Assembly (NCBI GenBank): GCA_031769625.1
Contig: JAUIMM010000126.1
Span: 9,058,501 to 9,122,500, forward strand
Source: Taudactylus pleione
Taxonomy: Eukaryota; Chordata; Amphibia; Anura; Myobatrachidae
DNA: 64,000 nt
Direction of reading: 5' to 3'
In this document: positions 44,951 to 56,130 of the stretch, one piece after another
Numbering within the stretch: position 1 is the first letter of the stretch
How the letters are laid out: each line of letters opens with the position of its first letter
Made by a program: the position numbers and the translations under genes
The notes under the pieces: generated by a model
Databases searched by the model: none
The model's input: only the letters and a program-made list of their open reading frames with translations
What the model was told of the DNA's origin: nothing

Positions 44951-45534
44951 TTAGTGTTCACTCTAGGTCCGGCGGCAGGCAGGGCGCCGGACCTAGAGCT
45001 AGGGCACATCTGCGCACGCCCGAAAAGGGGGCGTGTCTTTATGATGCATCCCCTTTTTTCGTCACTCCCGGGGGCGTGCCATTCACCGGCGGTGACCGCT
45101 GCTCTGCCGTTTTCCCACCCACTGCGGCCCGCTGGTGGAGGACAGAACCCGCAGGCTGTTTCAGCGGGGCGGCGCTGGAGGGCAGGGTGCTTTCTGCCCT
45201 TCAGAAAATATGAGATATGGTAAGAACTTACCCTTGTTATCTCTATTTCTACGAAGTCCATAGGGTTCCACAGGATACCTTGGGGTATAGGCGATGGCGG
45301 CAGACATCCAGGCACCACAGAGTTAAAAACTTCTCCGTCCTCCCAGGATGCACTGGGGTCCCTCTCCTATACCCCGCCCCCGAGCCTCAGGCACTCAGTT
45401 TCGTCACAAGCCATAGGCCGAAGGAGGATAAAGAGAGAGAGAAGAAAGTCTGGAACACACAAGAATCACATTCTCACCAGAGGGAGACGGAAAAACCGGG
45501 GACCAGAATCACAGCCCATCTGCAGTACAGGTGC

Positions 45535-45665
45535 GACAAGGCGGGAGTCCTGTGGAACCCTATGGACTTCATAGAAATAGAGATAACAAGGGTAAGTTCT
45601 TACCATATCTCATATTTTCTACTTCAGGGTCCATAGGGTATCCACAGGATACCTTGGGGATGTCC
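45535..45665. repeat. DIRS 2 internal complementary region
   Basis: Carries GGGTAAGTTCTTACCATATC, complementary to the left end, followed by ACTTCAGGGTCCATAGGG, complementary to the right end. Confidence 0.85.
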
Positions 45666-45679
45666 CAAAGCAGTATCCT

Positions 45680-47209
45680 TCAAGGGTGGGGACGCTCCTG
45701 TGCTGAGAGGAGAATCCGTCGCCTGAAAGAAGCATCCTGAGAGGCGTAGGTATCAAAAGTATAATAACGTTCGAAAGTATGGACAGATGACCACGTGGCT
45801 GCCTTGCAAAGCTGAACAGCTGAGGCGCCACATCGAGCTGCCCACGAAGACCTAGTGGAATGAGACTTAACAGAAGATGGAACAGGAAGGCCCTCGTGAG
45901 CAAAAGCTTCAGAGATAGCCAGTCGAATCCATCCAGCCAATGTTTCTTTAGTGGCAGGCCAACCTCTTTTGTGGAAGCCATAAAGGACAAACAAAGAGTC
46001 TGACTTACAATAGACAGAAGTGCGGTCCACATAGATTTTCAAGGCCCGCACCACATCCAAGGTGGCCTCACCAACCGAAAGGTCCGGTGAAGTAAACAAT
46101 GGTACAATAATTTCCTCGTTGATATGGAAACTAGATACCACCTTTGGAAGAAACCCAGGACGAGTGCGCAGCACAGCCCTGTTTCTATGAAAAATTAGAA
46201 ATGGAGGTCTATATGAGAGAGCTCCCAATTCCGAAACCCTTCTGGCCGAAGCAATAGCCAGAAGGAATACAGTCTTAATGGTTAGCCATTTCAAATCCAC
46301 TGAGCCCAGTGGTTCAAATGGCGGTCCTTGAAGATTCTTCAAGACCACAGCCAGATCCCATGGTGCCACAGGTGGAACAAAGAGAGGCTGAATAAGAAGC
46401 ACCCTTTGCATAAAGGTGCGGACATCAGGAGGCATAGCAATCCTACAATGAAACCACACTGAAAGTGCAGACACCTGTACCTTCAGGGAAGCTAGGCGAA
46501 GACCCTGGTCTAAACCCGCCTGTAGGAAGGCCAGAACCCTGGACAATCTGAACACCTGAGGAGCATAACCTCTAGTGCGACACCACTGGAAGAAAGCCCG
46601 CCACACTCTATGGTAGATGTTGGCAGATGAAGGCTTCCGAGCTCTCAGCATAGTGTTGACCACCGAACTGGAGAAACCTCTGGACATCAAGAGGGCAGTC
46701 TCAATAGCCACGCCGTCAAAGACAGCCGACTCAGGTCCGGATGAAGGCAAGGACCCTGAGATAGTAGGTCCTGACGTTGAGGCAACAACAGCAGAGTGTC
46801 CACTGAGAGACTCTGAATATCCGTGTACCAGTGCCGCCTGGGCCACGCTGGAGCAATCAGCAGTAGCGTGACGCCTTCTTGCTTGAATTTGCGTATCACT
46901 CGAGGAAGAAGGGAGAACGGAGGGAAGAGGTACGCATACTGGAAGGTCCACTTGACCGCCAGAGCGTACACTAGACAAGCCTTTGCGTCTCTTGTTCTTG
47001 ACCCGAACATTGGCAGTTTGTTGTTGTGTCGTGAGGCCATGAGATCTATCTCTGGAAGGCCCCACTTGTTCACCAGTAGCTGACACACCTCCTGGTGAAA
47101 AGACCACTCTCCTGGATGCACGTCGTGATGGCTGAGAAAGTCTGCTTCCCAGTTGAGAACTCCTGGTATGAACACTGCTGATATTGCGGTGAGATGCTTT
47201 TCCGCCCAT
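45680..47209 (-). CDS. DIRS 2 tyrosine recombinase, open
   Basis: A 509-residue frame starting at ATG 47209-47207 and overlapping the reverse transcriptase frame by 523 nt, as usual in DIRS elements. The N-terminal ~150 residues are mostly the shadow of the overlapping frame. The core-binding region includes MLRARKPSSANIYHRVWRAF and LASLKVQVSALSVWF. Catalytic residues are visible: Arg323/324 (SARRVSELGAL), His450-x-x-Arg453 (KSHSTRSSWAA), His477 and Tyr482/483 (SSVHTFERYYTF). The enzyme would integrate the circular DNA copy without target duplication. No interruption is seen, so it may still encode an active recombinase. The true start may lie further in than the ATG given. Confidence 0.88.
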   Translation of the reverse strand: MGGKASHRNISSVHTRSSQLGSRLSQPSRRASRRVVFSPGGVSATGEQVGPSRDRSHGLTTQQQTANVRVKNKRRKGLSSVRSGGQVDLPVCVPLPSVLPSSSSDTQIQARRRHATADCSSVAQAALVHGYSESLSGHSAVVASTSGPTISGSLPSSGPESAVFDGVAIETALLMSRGFSSSVVNTMLRARKPSSANIYHRVWRAFFQWCRTRGYAPQVFRLSRVLAFLQAGLDQGLRLASLKVQVSALSVWFHCRIAMPPDVRTFMQRVLLIQPLFVPPVAPWDLAVVLKNLQGPPFEPLGSVDLKWLTIKTVFLLAIASARRVSELGALSYRPPFLIFHRNRAVLRTRPGFLPKVVSSFHINEEIIVPLFTSPDLSVGEATLDVVRALKIYVDRTSVYCKSDSLFVLYGFHKRGWPATKETLAGWIRLAISEAFAHEGLPVPSSVKSHSTRSSWAARCGASAVQLCKAATWSSVHTFERYYTFDTYASQDASFRRRILLSAQERPHP

Positions 47210-48591
47210 ACTAGAATGCGGGACACCTCTGTCAGAACCGCCTGACTGCGAGTCCCTCCTTGGCAGTTTATGTATGCCACCGTGGTGGCGTTGTCCGACT
47301 GTACCTGCACAGGTTTACCCTGCAGGACCTGTCTTGCTTGCTGGAGAGCCTTGAATACTGCCCGCAGTTCCAATATGTTTATTGGAAGAGCAGCTTCTAC
47401 CGATGTCCACCTTCCCTGAAAGAAATGTGGACCCATCACCACTCCCCAGCCTCGGAGACTGGCATCCATCGTCAGAAGGGCCCAGTCTGCATTCCAAAAG
47501 GGGCGCCCCTTGTTCAGGTGAGGCATCTGTAGCCACCAGGCCAGAGATAATCGCACCTTCGGGGAAGGCACCATAGTCTGTGTCTTTAGCCTTTGGGGCG
47601 ACCCATTCCATCCGGAGAGGATCAGCTTCTGCAGAGGTCTTGAGTGAAACTGGGCAAACTCCACCATGTCGAACATAGATACCATGGATCCCAGTAATCT
47701 CATTGCCGAGTGAATCTGCAGGCAAAGAGGGACCTTTGCCTGTAACGCAGAGGTCTTTTCTCCCGTCACCAAGATCCTCTGATGTTGGGAATCCAACAGA
47801 GCTCCTAGAGGGAGCATCCTCTGTGATGGTACCAGGGAGGACCAATTTATCAGCCAGCCGAGAGACTGCAATAGAGAGACAGTTAGTTGCAGATGGCGCT
47901 GAAGTTTCTCTGAGGACTCCGCCAGTAACAGGAGATCGTCCAGATAAGGTAACAGGCGGACTCCCTGCAACCGCAGGTGGGCTGCCATGACAGCCATAAC
48001 TTTGGTGAACACCCAAGGTGCTGTAGCCAGACCGAAGGGCAGAGCCTGAAACTGGAAGTGGTCCTTGACCACTGCAAATCTGAGGAAGCACTGGTGTGCT
48101 GGGACAAGAGGGATATGCAGGTAAGCATCCTGAATACCCAGCGACACCATGAAATCCCCAGGTTCCATTGCTAAAATAATGGAACGCAGGGTCTCCATCC
48201 TGAACCGAGGAACTCTCAGAAATTTGTTGAGGGATTTGAGGTTGAGTATTGGCTGGTAGGACCCATTGGGTTTCTGCACCAGAAAAAGATTGTTGTAATA
48301 CCCCAATCCCTTCTGAGACAAAGGAACTGACACTATAACGCCATTCTGGATTATCGAATGCATTACCTTCTTGAGTTCCCAGTCCTTGTCCTGACTGGAC
48401 GGAAGGCCCATGGTGAAAAACCGGCTGGGAGGCCTCCTGCGGAAGGAGAGGGCGTACCCCTGAGAGACCACTTCTCTGACCCATGTGTCTGAAGTGGTCA
48501 GACACCAGCTTTGGGCGAATTTCAGAAGTCGGCCTCCCACTTTGAGGTCCCCCAAAGAGAGGCCCGTCCCGTCAGGCCAAAGGTTTGTCAT
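46687..48591 (-). CDS. DIRS 2 reverse transcriptase/RNase H/methyltransferase-like protein
   Basis: A 634-residue uninterrupted frame from ATG 48591-48589, overlapping gag by 20 nt. Reverse transcriptase: LFLVQKPNGSYQPILNLKSL (about 102-121), FMVSLGIQDAYLHIPL (147-162), FQALPFGLATAPWVFTKVMA and YLDDLLLLAE (216-225). RNase H acidic residues Asp376, Glu408, Asp433 and Asp484 are present. The methyltransferase-like tail has LPEIDLMASRHNNKLPMFGS and LLLIAPAWPRRHWY. In motif A the catalytic Asp is Gly152 (SLG; codon GGT at 48138-48136), where the DIRS 1 copy has SLD. This one A-to-G change should abolish polymerase activity although the frame is intact. Confidence 0.92.
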   Translation of the reverse strand: MTNLWPDGTGLSLGDLKVGGRLLKFAQSWCLTTSDTWVREVVSQGYALSFRRRPPSRFFTMGLPSSQDKDWELKKVMHSIIQNGVIVSVPLSQKGLGYYNNLFLVQKPNGSYQPILNLKSLNKFLRVPRFRMETLRSIILAMEPGDFMVSLGIQDAYLHIPLVPAHQCFLRFAVVKDHFQFQALPFGLATAPWVFTKVMAVMAAHLRLQGVRLLPYLDDLLLLAESSEKLQRHLQLTVSLLQSLGWLINWSSLVPSQRMLPLGALLDSQHQRILVTGEKTSALQAKVPLCLQIHSAMRLLGSMVSMFDMVEFAQFHSRPLQKLILSGWNGSPQRLKTQTMVPSPKVRLSLAWWLQMPHLNKGRPFWNADWALLTMDASLRGWGVVMGPHFFQGRWTSVEAALPINILELRAVFKALQQARQVLQGKPVQVQSDNATTVAYINCQGGTRSQAVLTEVSRILVWAEKHLTAISAVFIPGVLNWEADFLSHHDVHPGEWSFHQEVCQLLVNKWGLPEIDLMASRHNNKLPMFGSRTRDAKACLVYALAVKWTFQYAYLFPPFSLLPRVIRKFKQEGVTLLLIAPAWPRRHWYTDIQSLSVDTLLLLPQRQDLLSQGPCLHPDLSRLSLTAWLLRLPS

Positions 48592-49444
48592 CGGACTTGG
48601 GAGTGGGATGTCTGGTACTCCAGACCTGCTTCCTGGGCTTTGCAGGTTTCTTGGTGGCAGTCCTCCTAGGAATGGACTGTACCCTGGGTCTGTTCTGCGT
48701 TCTGTAGGGCCGAAAGGACGAAGAACCCGCTCCTAATGGAACAGTAATGGAAGATAGACACGCAGACTTAGATGCTGCCGAAGTATCCACAATTTTGTCT
48801 AGATCAGGGCCAAACAGCACTTCTCCATTGAAGGGTAACCCCTCCAAACCCTTTTTGGAATCAGCATCCGCCTTCCAAGAACGCAGCCACAGGATACGAC
48901 GAGTCGCCACTGCTGCCGAGGAGATCTTGGACACCATGAGGCCCATATCTAAAGCTGCCTCATTAATGAAGGTCGCTGAGTCCCTTAAATTACCCACCAA
49001 CTCCACCTATTCAGAGATGCCTCCAAAGTATCAGCCCAGTGCTCCATAGCTCTTGCCACCCATCACATGACCAAAGCCGGTCTGACACGCCTCCTGCAAG
49101 CGAATAAATCATTTTCAAACATATTTCTACCCTGCGATCCGTTGGATCCTTTAAGTAGGACATAGAGGGCATAGGCAACGTAGCACTCTTTCCTGGACGT
49201 GTGAATCCACTTGTGGCGGGTTATCACATTTTGCAAAATAATTATCTGCAAAAGGGTATGCCACCGCAAATGGTCTAGGCGGCTGGTAACGCTTACCTGG
49301 CGTTTTCCATGCCTCCTCTAAATGATCCACTAGCTGATCAGATAGGGGAAACACCGTAGCATCACTTTTAATATCCTTGAAAAAGGCATATTTTGATTTA
49401 GCTACATGAGGAGCGTCATCCTCAATAACCAAGGCCGTGCGCAC
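48572..49444 (-). pseudogene. DIRS 2 gag, frameshifted
   Basis: Upstream frame (49444-49151): VIEDDAPHVAKSKYAFFKDI, EEAWKTPGKRYQPPRPFAVA. Downstream frame (49006-48572): INEAALDMGLMVSKISSAAV, RRILWLRSWKADADSKKGLE, PRVQSIPRRTATKKPAKPRK. Between 49007 and 49150, DPTDR and CLKMIYS-like remnants of the same protein appear in other frames with stops. The parts correspond in order to the DIRS 1 gag at 22090-23068. Neither frame begins with ATG. The basic C-terminal tail suggests nucleic-acid binding. Confidence 0.8.
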
Positions 49445-49566
49445 CGCACGTATGAGCCATCATCTGTTGTTACAGCATCCTGATCTTGATGAAATCCCCC
49501 TTGCAACAACGCACCGCAAGGGCTTGAGCAGAGAAGAAGAAAGGGATAGGGAAAATAGCTGACAGT

Positions 49567-50115
49567 GGGGGTCATTCAGACCCACTCGCGAGCGGCAGTA
49601 CGCTCGCAAGTGGGTCGATGGTCCCCACTGCGCATGCGCACGACGGAGGGAGCTCCGTTGTGCGCATGCGCGAGACCCGGCGAGCGAAGGACTTTCCATC
49701 GCTCCAGGTCTCGCACCAATGTGGCGTGCTGTCGATGTTGATTGACAGCACGCCCCCTTTGGTGGGCGTGCCGGGGGCGTGCCTGCCAGACAGAGGCGTT
49801 CCCATGGGAACGCCTACCGTCTGAAGCCGGCCCCACTGACATCACTAGTGATGTCAGTGGGAGTGATTTTGGCTCTGATAGAGCCAAAATCACTCCAGGG
49901 CTTGTGGTTGAGAAACCCGACCACAGGGTTTCACTCGCAAGTCCGATGGTCGCGATGGACAAGACCATCGCGACCATCTTATTGCACGCTCGTATATGCT
50001 GTGGGTGGTGACCCACAGCTATACGAGCGTCCAGGAGGACGCTCCATATTAATGGAGGAGGGCCCTGATTCAGAGCGAGCGCTCTGGTCAGAGCGTCCGG
50101 CTCTGAATCAGGGCC
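49567..50115. mobile_element. Multi-hairpin Harbinger MITE, copy E
   Basis: Ends GGGGGTCATTCAG and CTGAATCAGGGCC with target duplication AGT (49564-49566, 50116-50118). Its first 40 bp match the right terminus of the coding Harbinger element at 3504 at 33 positions, including GCAGTACGCTCG. It sits in the 5' part of DIRS 2, upstream of the surviving gag sequence. Confidence 0.9.
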
Positions 50116-51146
50116 AGTATGTGAAAGTGAAAGTAACAGACAGCAGCGCTAGCCCAAAGTCACATACATTGCAGAATATTGAAAACCCTGCAGTATCTGC
50201 GCTTCATCAACTAACCAGACCTCAGCCTGGTAGGAAACAGTGCTGCATACACTGACCTTGCACAAGAGGAGAGGAATGTAGGGGGACCCAGACCACGATG
50301 CCCGCGTTAACAGCTTCCAGCAGCGTTTGCCACATGTATTAAAATGTATTAAAATGGCCACCGAGGAGCAGAGGGAGGGCTGGTCCGGGGGCGGAGCGCA
50401 TGCAGATGCCTAACCACCTTGTGGAGAGGCCGTGTGCAGCGGGGGAGGCGCCGGCTGCTTAGCAGGGAAAGCGCGCTACCGTGGCATGCATTTAACCCCT
50501 GGGATGCTGGACATTTACTGTTTCTGTCCAGTCCTCAGTCCCAGGGGGTAGTGGAAAGCGCAGGGATCAGTAGCCTGGTTCCACACTGCAGCCAGTCCCC
50601 AGTGAGCCCCCTGCCTGGGGACTAAGGACTGTGCTATTCGGCTGGGACCTACCGTGGGACCTTGCCGCTTACCTGAACCCCCGTAAATCCGGCCACAGTC
50701 CGGGCAACCGGGGCCACCGCTAGCTGTGACCCCAGTCACCCACCAGCATCCCCGGATCAGTACCGGCGTTCTGGTACCAGCGGGGTGTAGGAGCGACGAC
50801 ATGGACGTCAGTACAGACTGTCCATGTTGTCTACTCGTTAGATGTGCAGCCACAGCTGCATTGAAGAACTTCAGGGGCCGTTTAGACCCCCACTCTGTAT
50901 GGTGCATCCGACTTCGGCCAGGCACCAACGAAAACTGAGTGCCTGAGGCTCGGGGGCAGGGTATAGGAGAGGGACCCCAGTGCATCCTGGGAGGATGGAG
51001 AAGTTTTTAACTCTGTGGTGCCTGGATGTCTGCCGCCATCGCCTATACCCCAAGGTATCCTGTGGATACCCTATGGACCCTGAAGTAGAAGTAGGTTAGG
51101 GCGCGGCCCCCCCACTGAAGCAGCCTAGTGGGAACGCTATATATAT

Positions 51147-51379
51147 GTGTACTAATGGTAAATAAAATAGGCAGATGGGTGAGCTGCTGCGCATGACTAG
51201 ATGCAGCAGCTCCTACCTTTGCGAAGTCTGTCAGTTAGTACTGACAGCTCCAGCCCGGCCCAAAGTCCATGCATGCTGCAACAATAAGGAGCCTGCACGA
51301 TGACGCTGGCGGGCAGCCACAGGGACAAGCAGTGGGCAGCCAGAGGAGCAGCAGGTGTTAGCAGTAGCGGCTATAGTGG
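51147..51379. other. Short unassigned interval
   Basis: No gene seen; leads into the minisatellite. Confidence 0.4.
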
Positions 51380-52325
51380 GGGTGGCGGTTGGGGGGGTGC
51401 AGGTGGTGTAGGCTGGAGCTGATGACATATGGCTGGGGGGGGTTGGAACTGATGACATTGGGTTGGGGGGAGGCTGGAGCTGATGATACAGGACTGGGGG
51501 AGGGAGGTTGGAGGCTGGAGCTGATGATGTAGGACTGGGAAAGGGAGGTTGGAACTGCCAACACAGGACTGGGGTGACACAGGGGCTGAGGAATGATGCT
51601 GAGACACAAAAAGGATGGGGGAATGAGGCTGAGAGATACATTGAGGCTAAGACACACTGGGGCTGGGGAATGAGGCTGAGAGACAAACTGGGGCTGGGGG
51701 GAATGAGGCTAAGACACACACTTGAGAGACAAACTGGGGCTGGGGAACGTGGTTGAGAGACACACAGGCTGGAGAATAGGCTGAGAGACACCCTAGGGCT
51801 AGAGAATGAGATTTGGAGACACACACTGGGGCTGGAGGAAGTATGCTGAAAGACACGCTGGTGCTGGGGGAATGGTGCAGAGAGACACACTGGGGCTGGG
51901 GGAGTGGGGCCAATAGATACACACTGGGGAATGGGGTTGAGAGATACACAATGGGGCTGGGAAGAATGGGACTGAGAGAAACACTGGGGCTGGAGGAATG
52001 AGTCTGAGACAAACTGGGGCTGGGTGCCTGGGGATGGAGAGCCACAGGTGGTCCTGGGGATGGAGAAACACAGGGAGTCCTGGAGATGGAGAGACACAGG
52101 GAGTCCGGGAGATGGAGAGACACAGGGAGTCCTGGGAATGGAGAGACACAGGGAATCCTGGGAATGGAGAGACACAGGGAATCCTGGGAATGGATAGACA
52201 CAGGGAATCCTGGATAGACATAGGGGGTTCTGGAGAGAGACAAGGGGTCTTGGATATGGAGAGACAGAGGGAGCCTGGACAATCACAAGGGAGCCTGGGG
52301 ATAGAGAGACGTAGGGGAGTCTGGA
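51380..52325. repeat. Degenerate G-rich minisatellite, two unit types
   Basis: 51380-52030 is built from irregular ~30-36 bp units around GACACACTGGGGCTGGGG and AATGAGGCTGAGA. 52031-52325 is built from ~26-bp units around ATGGAGAGACACAGGGAGTC. The unit periods cause a 351-residue open frame on the minus strand, rich in SLCLSIPR-like repeats, and others on both strands. These are not genes. Confidence 0.85.
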
Positions 52326-53921
52326 GACACAGAAATTGTTTGATCAGGGAAATTCATTATGCCCTGCACAAAAACCTCTGCAACTATAGGTTACGATAAT
52401 GAGATTAGTTATATTTCTACATAAACAAGCATCTTCCAGACAATGTGATCTTCTACATGAATGTTGAATATCGGCTGAAGACGCTGCCCAGTGAGGCTCA
52501 AATTCTTCAGAGGTTCCCTGTTGCAGAGAAACCACCATATAGGTAAGAAAATACTTTTAAACTGATTGACCTATACCTAGTGCAGGGGGATGGGGGGGCC
52601 CCCAAAAATTGTATCATTCACCAAGATTTTTGATGCCGGCCCTGCTCCCCTCAGTGGCTTGCAGAAGCCCCTCCAGGCCCTCCTCCACAGACCGACCCCC
52701 TCAACAAACTCTCCCCCGTTAGGGCTGCTCCCAGAAATTTCCTGTGCTGGTTTTCCATCCCAATCTGCCCCTGGTTGTAAATGTGCCTTCTGATGCATTA
52801 TTCAAAGATATGTCATGCCTGCCAGTTTAACCAAATAACTAGATCAATTGTAAGTTGTAAGAATTATTTGCAGTACAAATTTATGTTACGGAAGACTAGG
52901 ACTTCGTGGCCAACCACACTGAAGGTTTGGAAGAATCAACACTTTTCGTTTTGCAAAAAATGCTCTTTCCAATACAGTTTGCCTTCAGAGTGTAAGGAAA
53001 GTATTAACATGTATGAAACTGAAAGATACCCTTTAGATTTAAATTACTAGGGGAAAACACAATGTCGGGCATGTAAAATATGGAAAACTATTATTTGCCG
53101 TGTACAATCCCATTCTTTTATATTACTGACATCATTCTGATATTTTTGCACCTACAGTACTGTTATGGTCAGGTACAATGACTAACATGGCTTTAATTAC
53201 AGTGGCAACAAGTTGTTGCTGGAGTCTACAAAGATTCATCATTATGATGTGCCTTTTCTATGAGGAGTGCTAGAATACAAACATTAGGGTCATACAAGCA
53301 GCATTTTAGCGGACGTAAACATGGACTATTTCTGGACCCATCTTAATTAAGGGGGGAGCTACATGTGATGGCCCAACAATCCACATTCTCAAGCAGGCGG
53401 ACATTCCAGATAGTAGTTGGAACAGTGTATACGGTTTACACTGTGTATTAATAAACACAAAATCGCTTCTGAAAAATGTACTGCATATCTGCATTTTATG
53501 CAATTCGTAAATTATTAATTACAGAAATATATTTATTTAATATAAGATAAGGAAATAATTTTCATCAGGGAAATAATTACAAATATTCAGATAAAGAAGA
53601 CTGTGCGTGTATATAATATTTCTAAGTGCTCACATAGTGACTGTCCATACCACCGTGGCAGGACGTATGAATCTGCAGAGATGGGATTTAGTAAGGCTAG
53701 GGAGATACTGTGACCGGCAGTGTGGCCGATGGGAACCCGGTGAATACCACCTCTGTATGTATACCCATGATGCATGTACTGCATATGAATAAAGCTTCTT
53801 GATTCAAGTGAGTGCTGGTTCTGCCTTATCTATTTAGATTGGGTGAGTGTCTCTATGTATAATGTTTGAACCCTACACTGTGCTGTTTTGCATTGGATTG
53901 AGTGCTGCCTCATGCCCCATG
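52326..53921. other. No gene seen
   Basis: AT-rich. A GC-rich stretch at 52590-52790 has open frames on both strands but no recognisable domain. Confidence 0.4.

Positions 53922-53982
<61 letters not shown>
53922..53982. repeat. (GATA)n microsatellite
   Basis: About 15 GATA units. Confidence 0.97.
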
Positions 53983-53983
<1 letters not shown>

Positions 53984-54569
53984 TAGATATTTATTTATTT
54001 ATTATTTAATAAATTCATGTGCTTTAGAAAACATAGAAAACAAATGATTTATTCTATACTAAATGATTTCCTTTAATGAACTGTGCAACATAATACATAA
54101 CGCTGTCCTACAACATTTGTGATAATTTCTAGACAGGTATTGCCTTACACTGGTCATACTGAACAAATAGACAGATGTGGGTTTGAATACCTAACATCAT
54201 TAGTATTGTCTGCAAAACTAGGCACAATGGCAGTGTCATAACAAAACCCCTGACTAATGTATCAGTCCCTTAGGAATTACAGCCATGAAAAAGAACCTAG
54301 CATGATGCCGCAGACAAAAGTTAGATATTTTACACCAACAGCTGCAGATCAGTGAATGTTTACTACTAGGATAATCATATGACTCCTCATGCTGGTAGTG
54401 TCAGATGAAGAGACAACTATTATACAGATCACACTATTCACCCAAGTGAGCAGACAGGACAATTTTAAAGTGCCTGAATTGTTTCAGCATTTGACTTCAG
54501 TGCTTCCTTGGATAAGATACAGCAGTCTTCATTGAGATGTTTTTTGTTCTTTTGAATACTAATTTAATG
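53983..54569. other. No gene seen
   Basis: AT-rich, no supported feature. Confidence 0.4.
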
Positions 54570-54811
54570 CATACTTGCTTACTTTTTCTGAGTCCTTTCC
54601 AGGAGAAGTCCGGAGAGGAGACGCAATTGGCCACTTCGGGGGGCGGGGGCTGGGCTCCTATATCACAGCAAACTGCCTCGAATCGCGATTCCCGGCAATT
54701 ATCTCCCCATCCTGGCCACTTCATTAGGAAGTGAGTGGAAAGCAGGAGATCGGGACACTACTCCTGGGGTGCGGGAGCTACCCGCAACCACCGGGAAAGT
54801 AGATAAATATG
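54570..54811. mobile_element. hAT MITE, 242 bp
   Basis: Left end CATACTTGCTTACTTT, right end complementary to CATATTTATCTACTTTCCC. Flanks ATTTAATG and GTTTAAAG agree at 6 of 8 positions. The terminus is shared with the element at 6537-6944. GC-rich and non-coding. Confidence 0.65.
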
Positions 54812-55513
54812 GTTTAAAGGACCCAGGTCACCTCAATATCTAACCCCATCCCCGCTCAGCCCCACCCACTCTATGGCCACCCCTGCCCCCTCTATGCTGT
54901 TCACCACATCTCCGACCCCCTCTAGCCTTGACACCTCCCGACACTTTGTCCCTCCCCCGCTTCCATACTTCCCCGGCCCCGTGGCCAGTCATCCTCTTCC
55001 AGGTTTGTCCAGTCTACCTCGCTCGCAGTGGGAGCCATTGGGGCACATGCCCAAACTTCAACTGTGTGCGTATTATAGAGACGGGGCAGCGTATGATACC
55101 CATATATCAGAAATATATTGGGGCAATTCTGCATTTTGAAGATGTTTGTGTAAAAAGATCTGCAATGTATGGGGTTTAATGGACATATACCATCAGGTAT
55201 CTTACAATTCACAGATTTTCTGATTTTTTTTGTTCCCCGATTTAAAGATTTCCCAATCCATCAAACAAGTCCAAATGCGGAAAGTTCTCTCGGATATCTG
55301 CAAATTGTGCATGTGCTCAGAAAGCAATCGTAGACTGCGCAGGCGTCGTTCCACGCATAGGCACATGGATGGAGATTGAATGAATGTGAAGACAGATTGA
55401 TCCATCCATTGGCGGACCTCTCTGTGTGAAATAAGCATTTCTGGCAGGCAACTGGGCAGCTATCTTGTGGTCACATGGAACAGATCAGTCTCATGGGAAG
55501 GTTGTAGGCGTGT
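54812..55513. other. No gene seen
   Basis: C-rich first third, AT-rich later; no coding region recognised. Confidence 0.4.
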
Positions 55514-55690
55514 AAGCATTTAGTGTTCACTCTATGTCCGGCAACCAAAAAAGGCATGACCATGAGAAAAGGGGGCGTGTCTTTAACATGCGCCACCTTT
55601 TCATCACTCTTGGGGGTGTGCCCAGCACTTACGGACATGCCGGGCTACCCCAAGCTCTCCCTGTTCTGTGAATAGATGCTGGACGCATGC
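55514..55690 (-). repeat. Repeat R1, truncated third copy
   Basis: AGTGTTCACTCTATGTCCGG, GGGGGCGTGTCTTTAACATG and CTGTGAATAGATGCTGG correspond to the right half of R1 in minus orientation. Confidence 0.7.
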
Positions 55691-55697
55691 ACGACGG

Positions 55698-55935
55698 TTA
55701 GGGTTAGGCACCAGGAGGGAGGGTTAGGCACCAAGGGAGGGTTAGGGTGAAGATTAGAGTTAGAAAAAACACACACCATGTGTCGACCATTTTCATGTCG
55801 ACTATATGCATGTTGACCTTTTGACCCTGTCGACCATTTGTATCTGTTCACCTTCTTGCATGTCGACCTTTAGTGTGTCGACCTATTGTCTGTCTAACAT
55901 CTGGTGTCTATCTAGACATTGTCTACCTTTTTATT
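55698..55935. repeat. GGTTAGG and GTCGAC short-motif repeat
   Basis: GGTTAGGGTTAGGCACCA units, then alternating motifs such as TGTCGACCATTTTCATGTCG, CATGTTGACC and GTGTCGACC at roughly 10-20 bp spacing. Related to 14938-15120. Confidence 0.6.
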
Positions 55936-56067
55936 GTAGATCTTTCAATCCATGCAGACATTCGGCCTGTGTGCCAATGTCGGGATAGAGTAGATTTGAC
56001 CATACTTCTATGTACATCGTATATGCTACAAATGTTTGGCAGTTGTGCCTGACGGCCAGTGTGTATA

Positions 56068-56070
<3 letters not shown>

Positions 56071-56126
<56 letters not shown>
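56071..56126. repeat. (AT)n microsatellite
   Basis: AT repeat with one TTTAT interruption, immediately left of the 227-bp tandem duplication. Confidence 0.95.
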
Positions 56127-56130
56127 GTTC

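Larger units (their letters stand above)
45203..51090 (-). mobile_element. DIRS retrotransposon 2, nearly intact
   Basis: Inverted terminal repeats 45203-45405 and 50926-51090 share GGATGCACTGGGGTCCCTCT and complement, and GAGCCTCAGGCACTCAGTTT and complement. The internal complementary region at 45535-45665 joins complements of both ends (TTCTTACCATATCTCATATT next to CTTCAGGGTCCATAGGGTAT). Reverse transcriptase and recombinase frames are open and overlap; gag is broken. Region 50119-50925 is non-coding leader. Net length without the MITE at 49567-50115 is about 5.3 kb. Confidence 0.92.
44951..51146 (-). repeat. Repeat R1, second copy split by DIRS 2
   Basis: 44951-45202 matches the right part of R1 (12942-13308) in minus orientation and 51091-51146 matches its left part. 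Joining the flanks rebuilds the R1 sequence around TTCTGAAGGG without visible target duplication, so DIRS 2 inserted here. Confidence 0.75.

Noticed and set aside
51231..52286. 351-codon minus-strand ORF rich in SLCLSIPR repeats
   Set aside because: It follows the repeat units of a minisatellite; parallel open frames exist on both strands and no domain is present.
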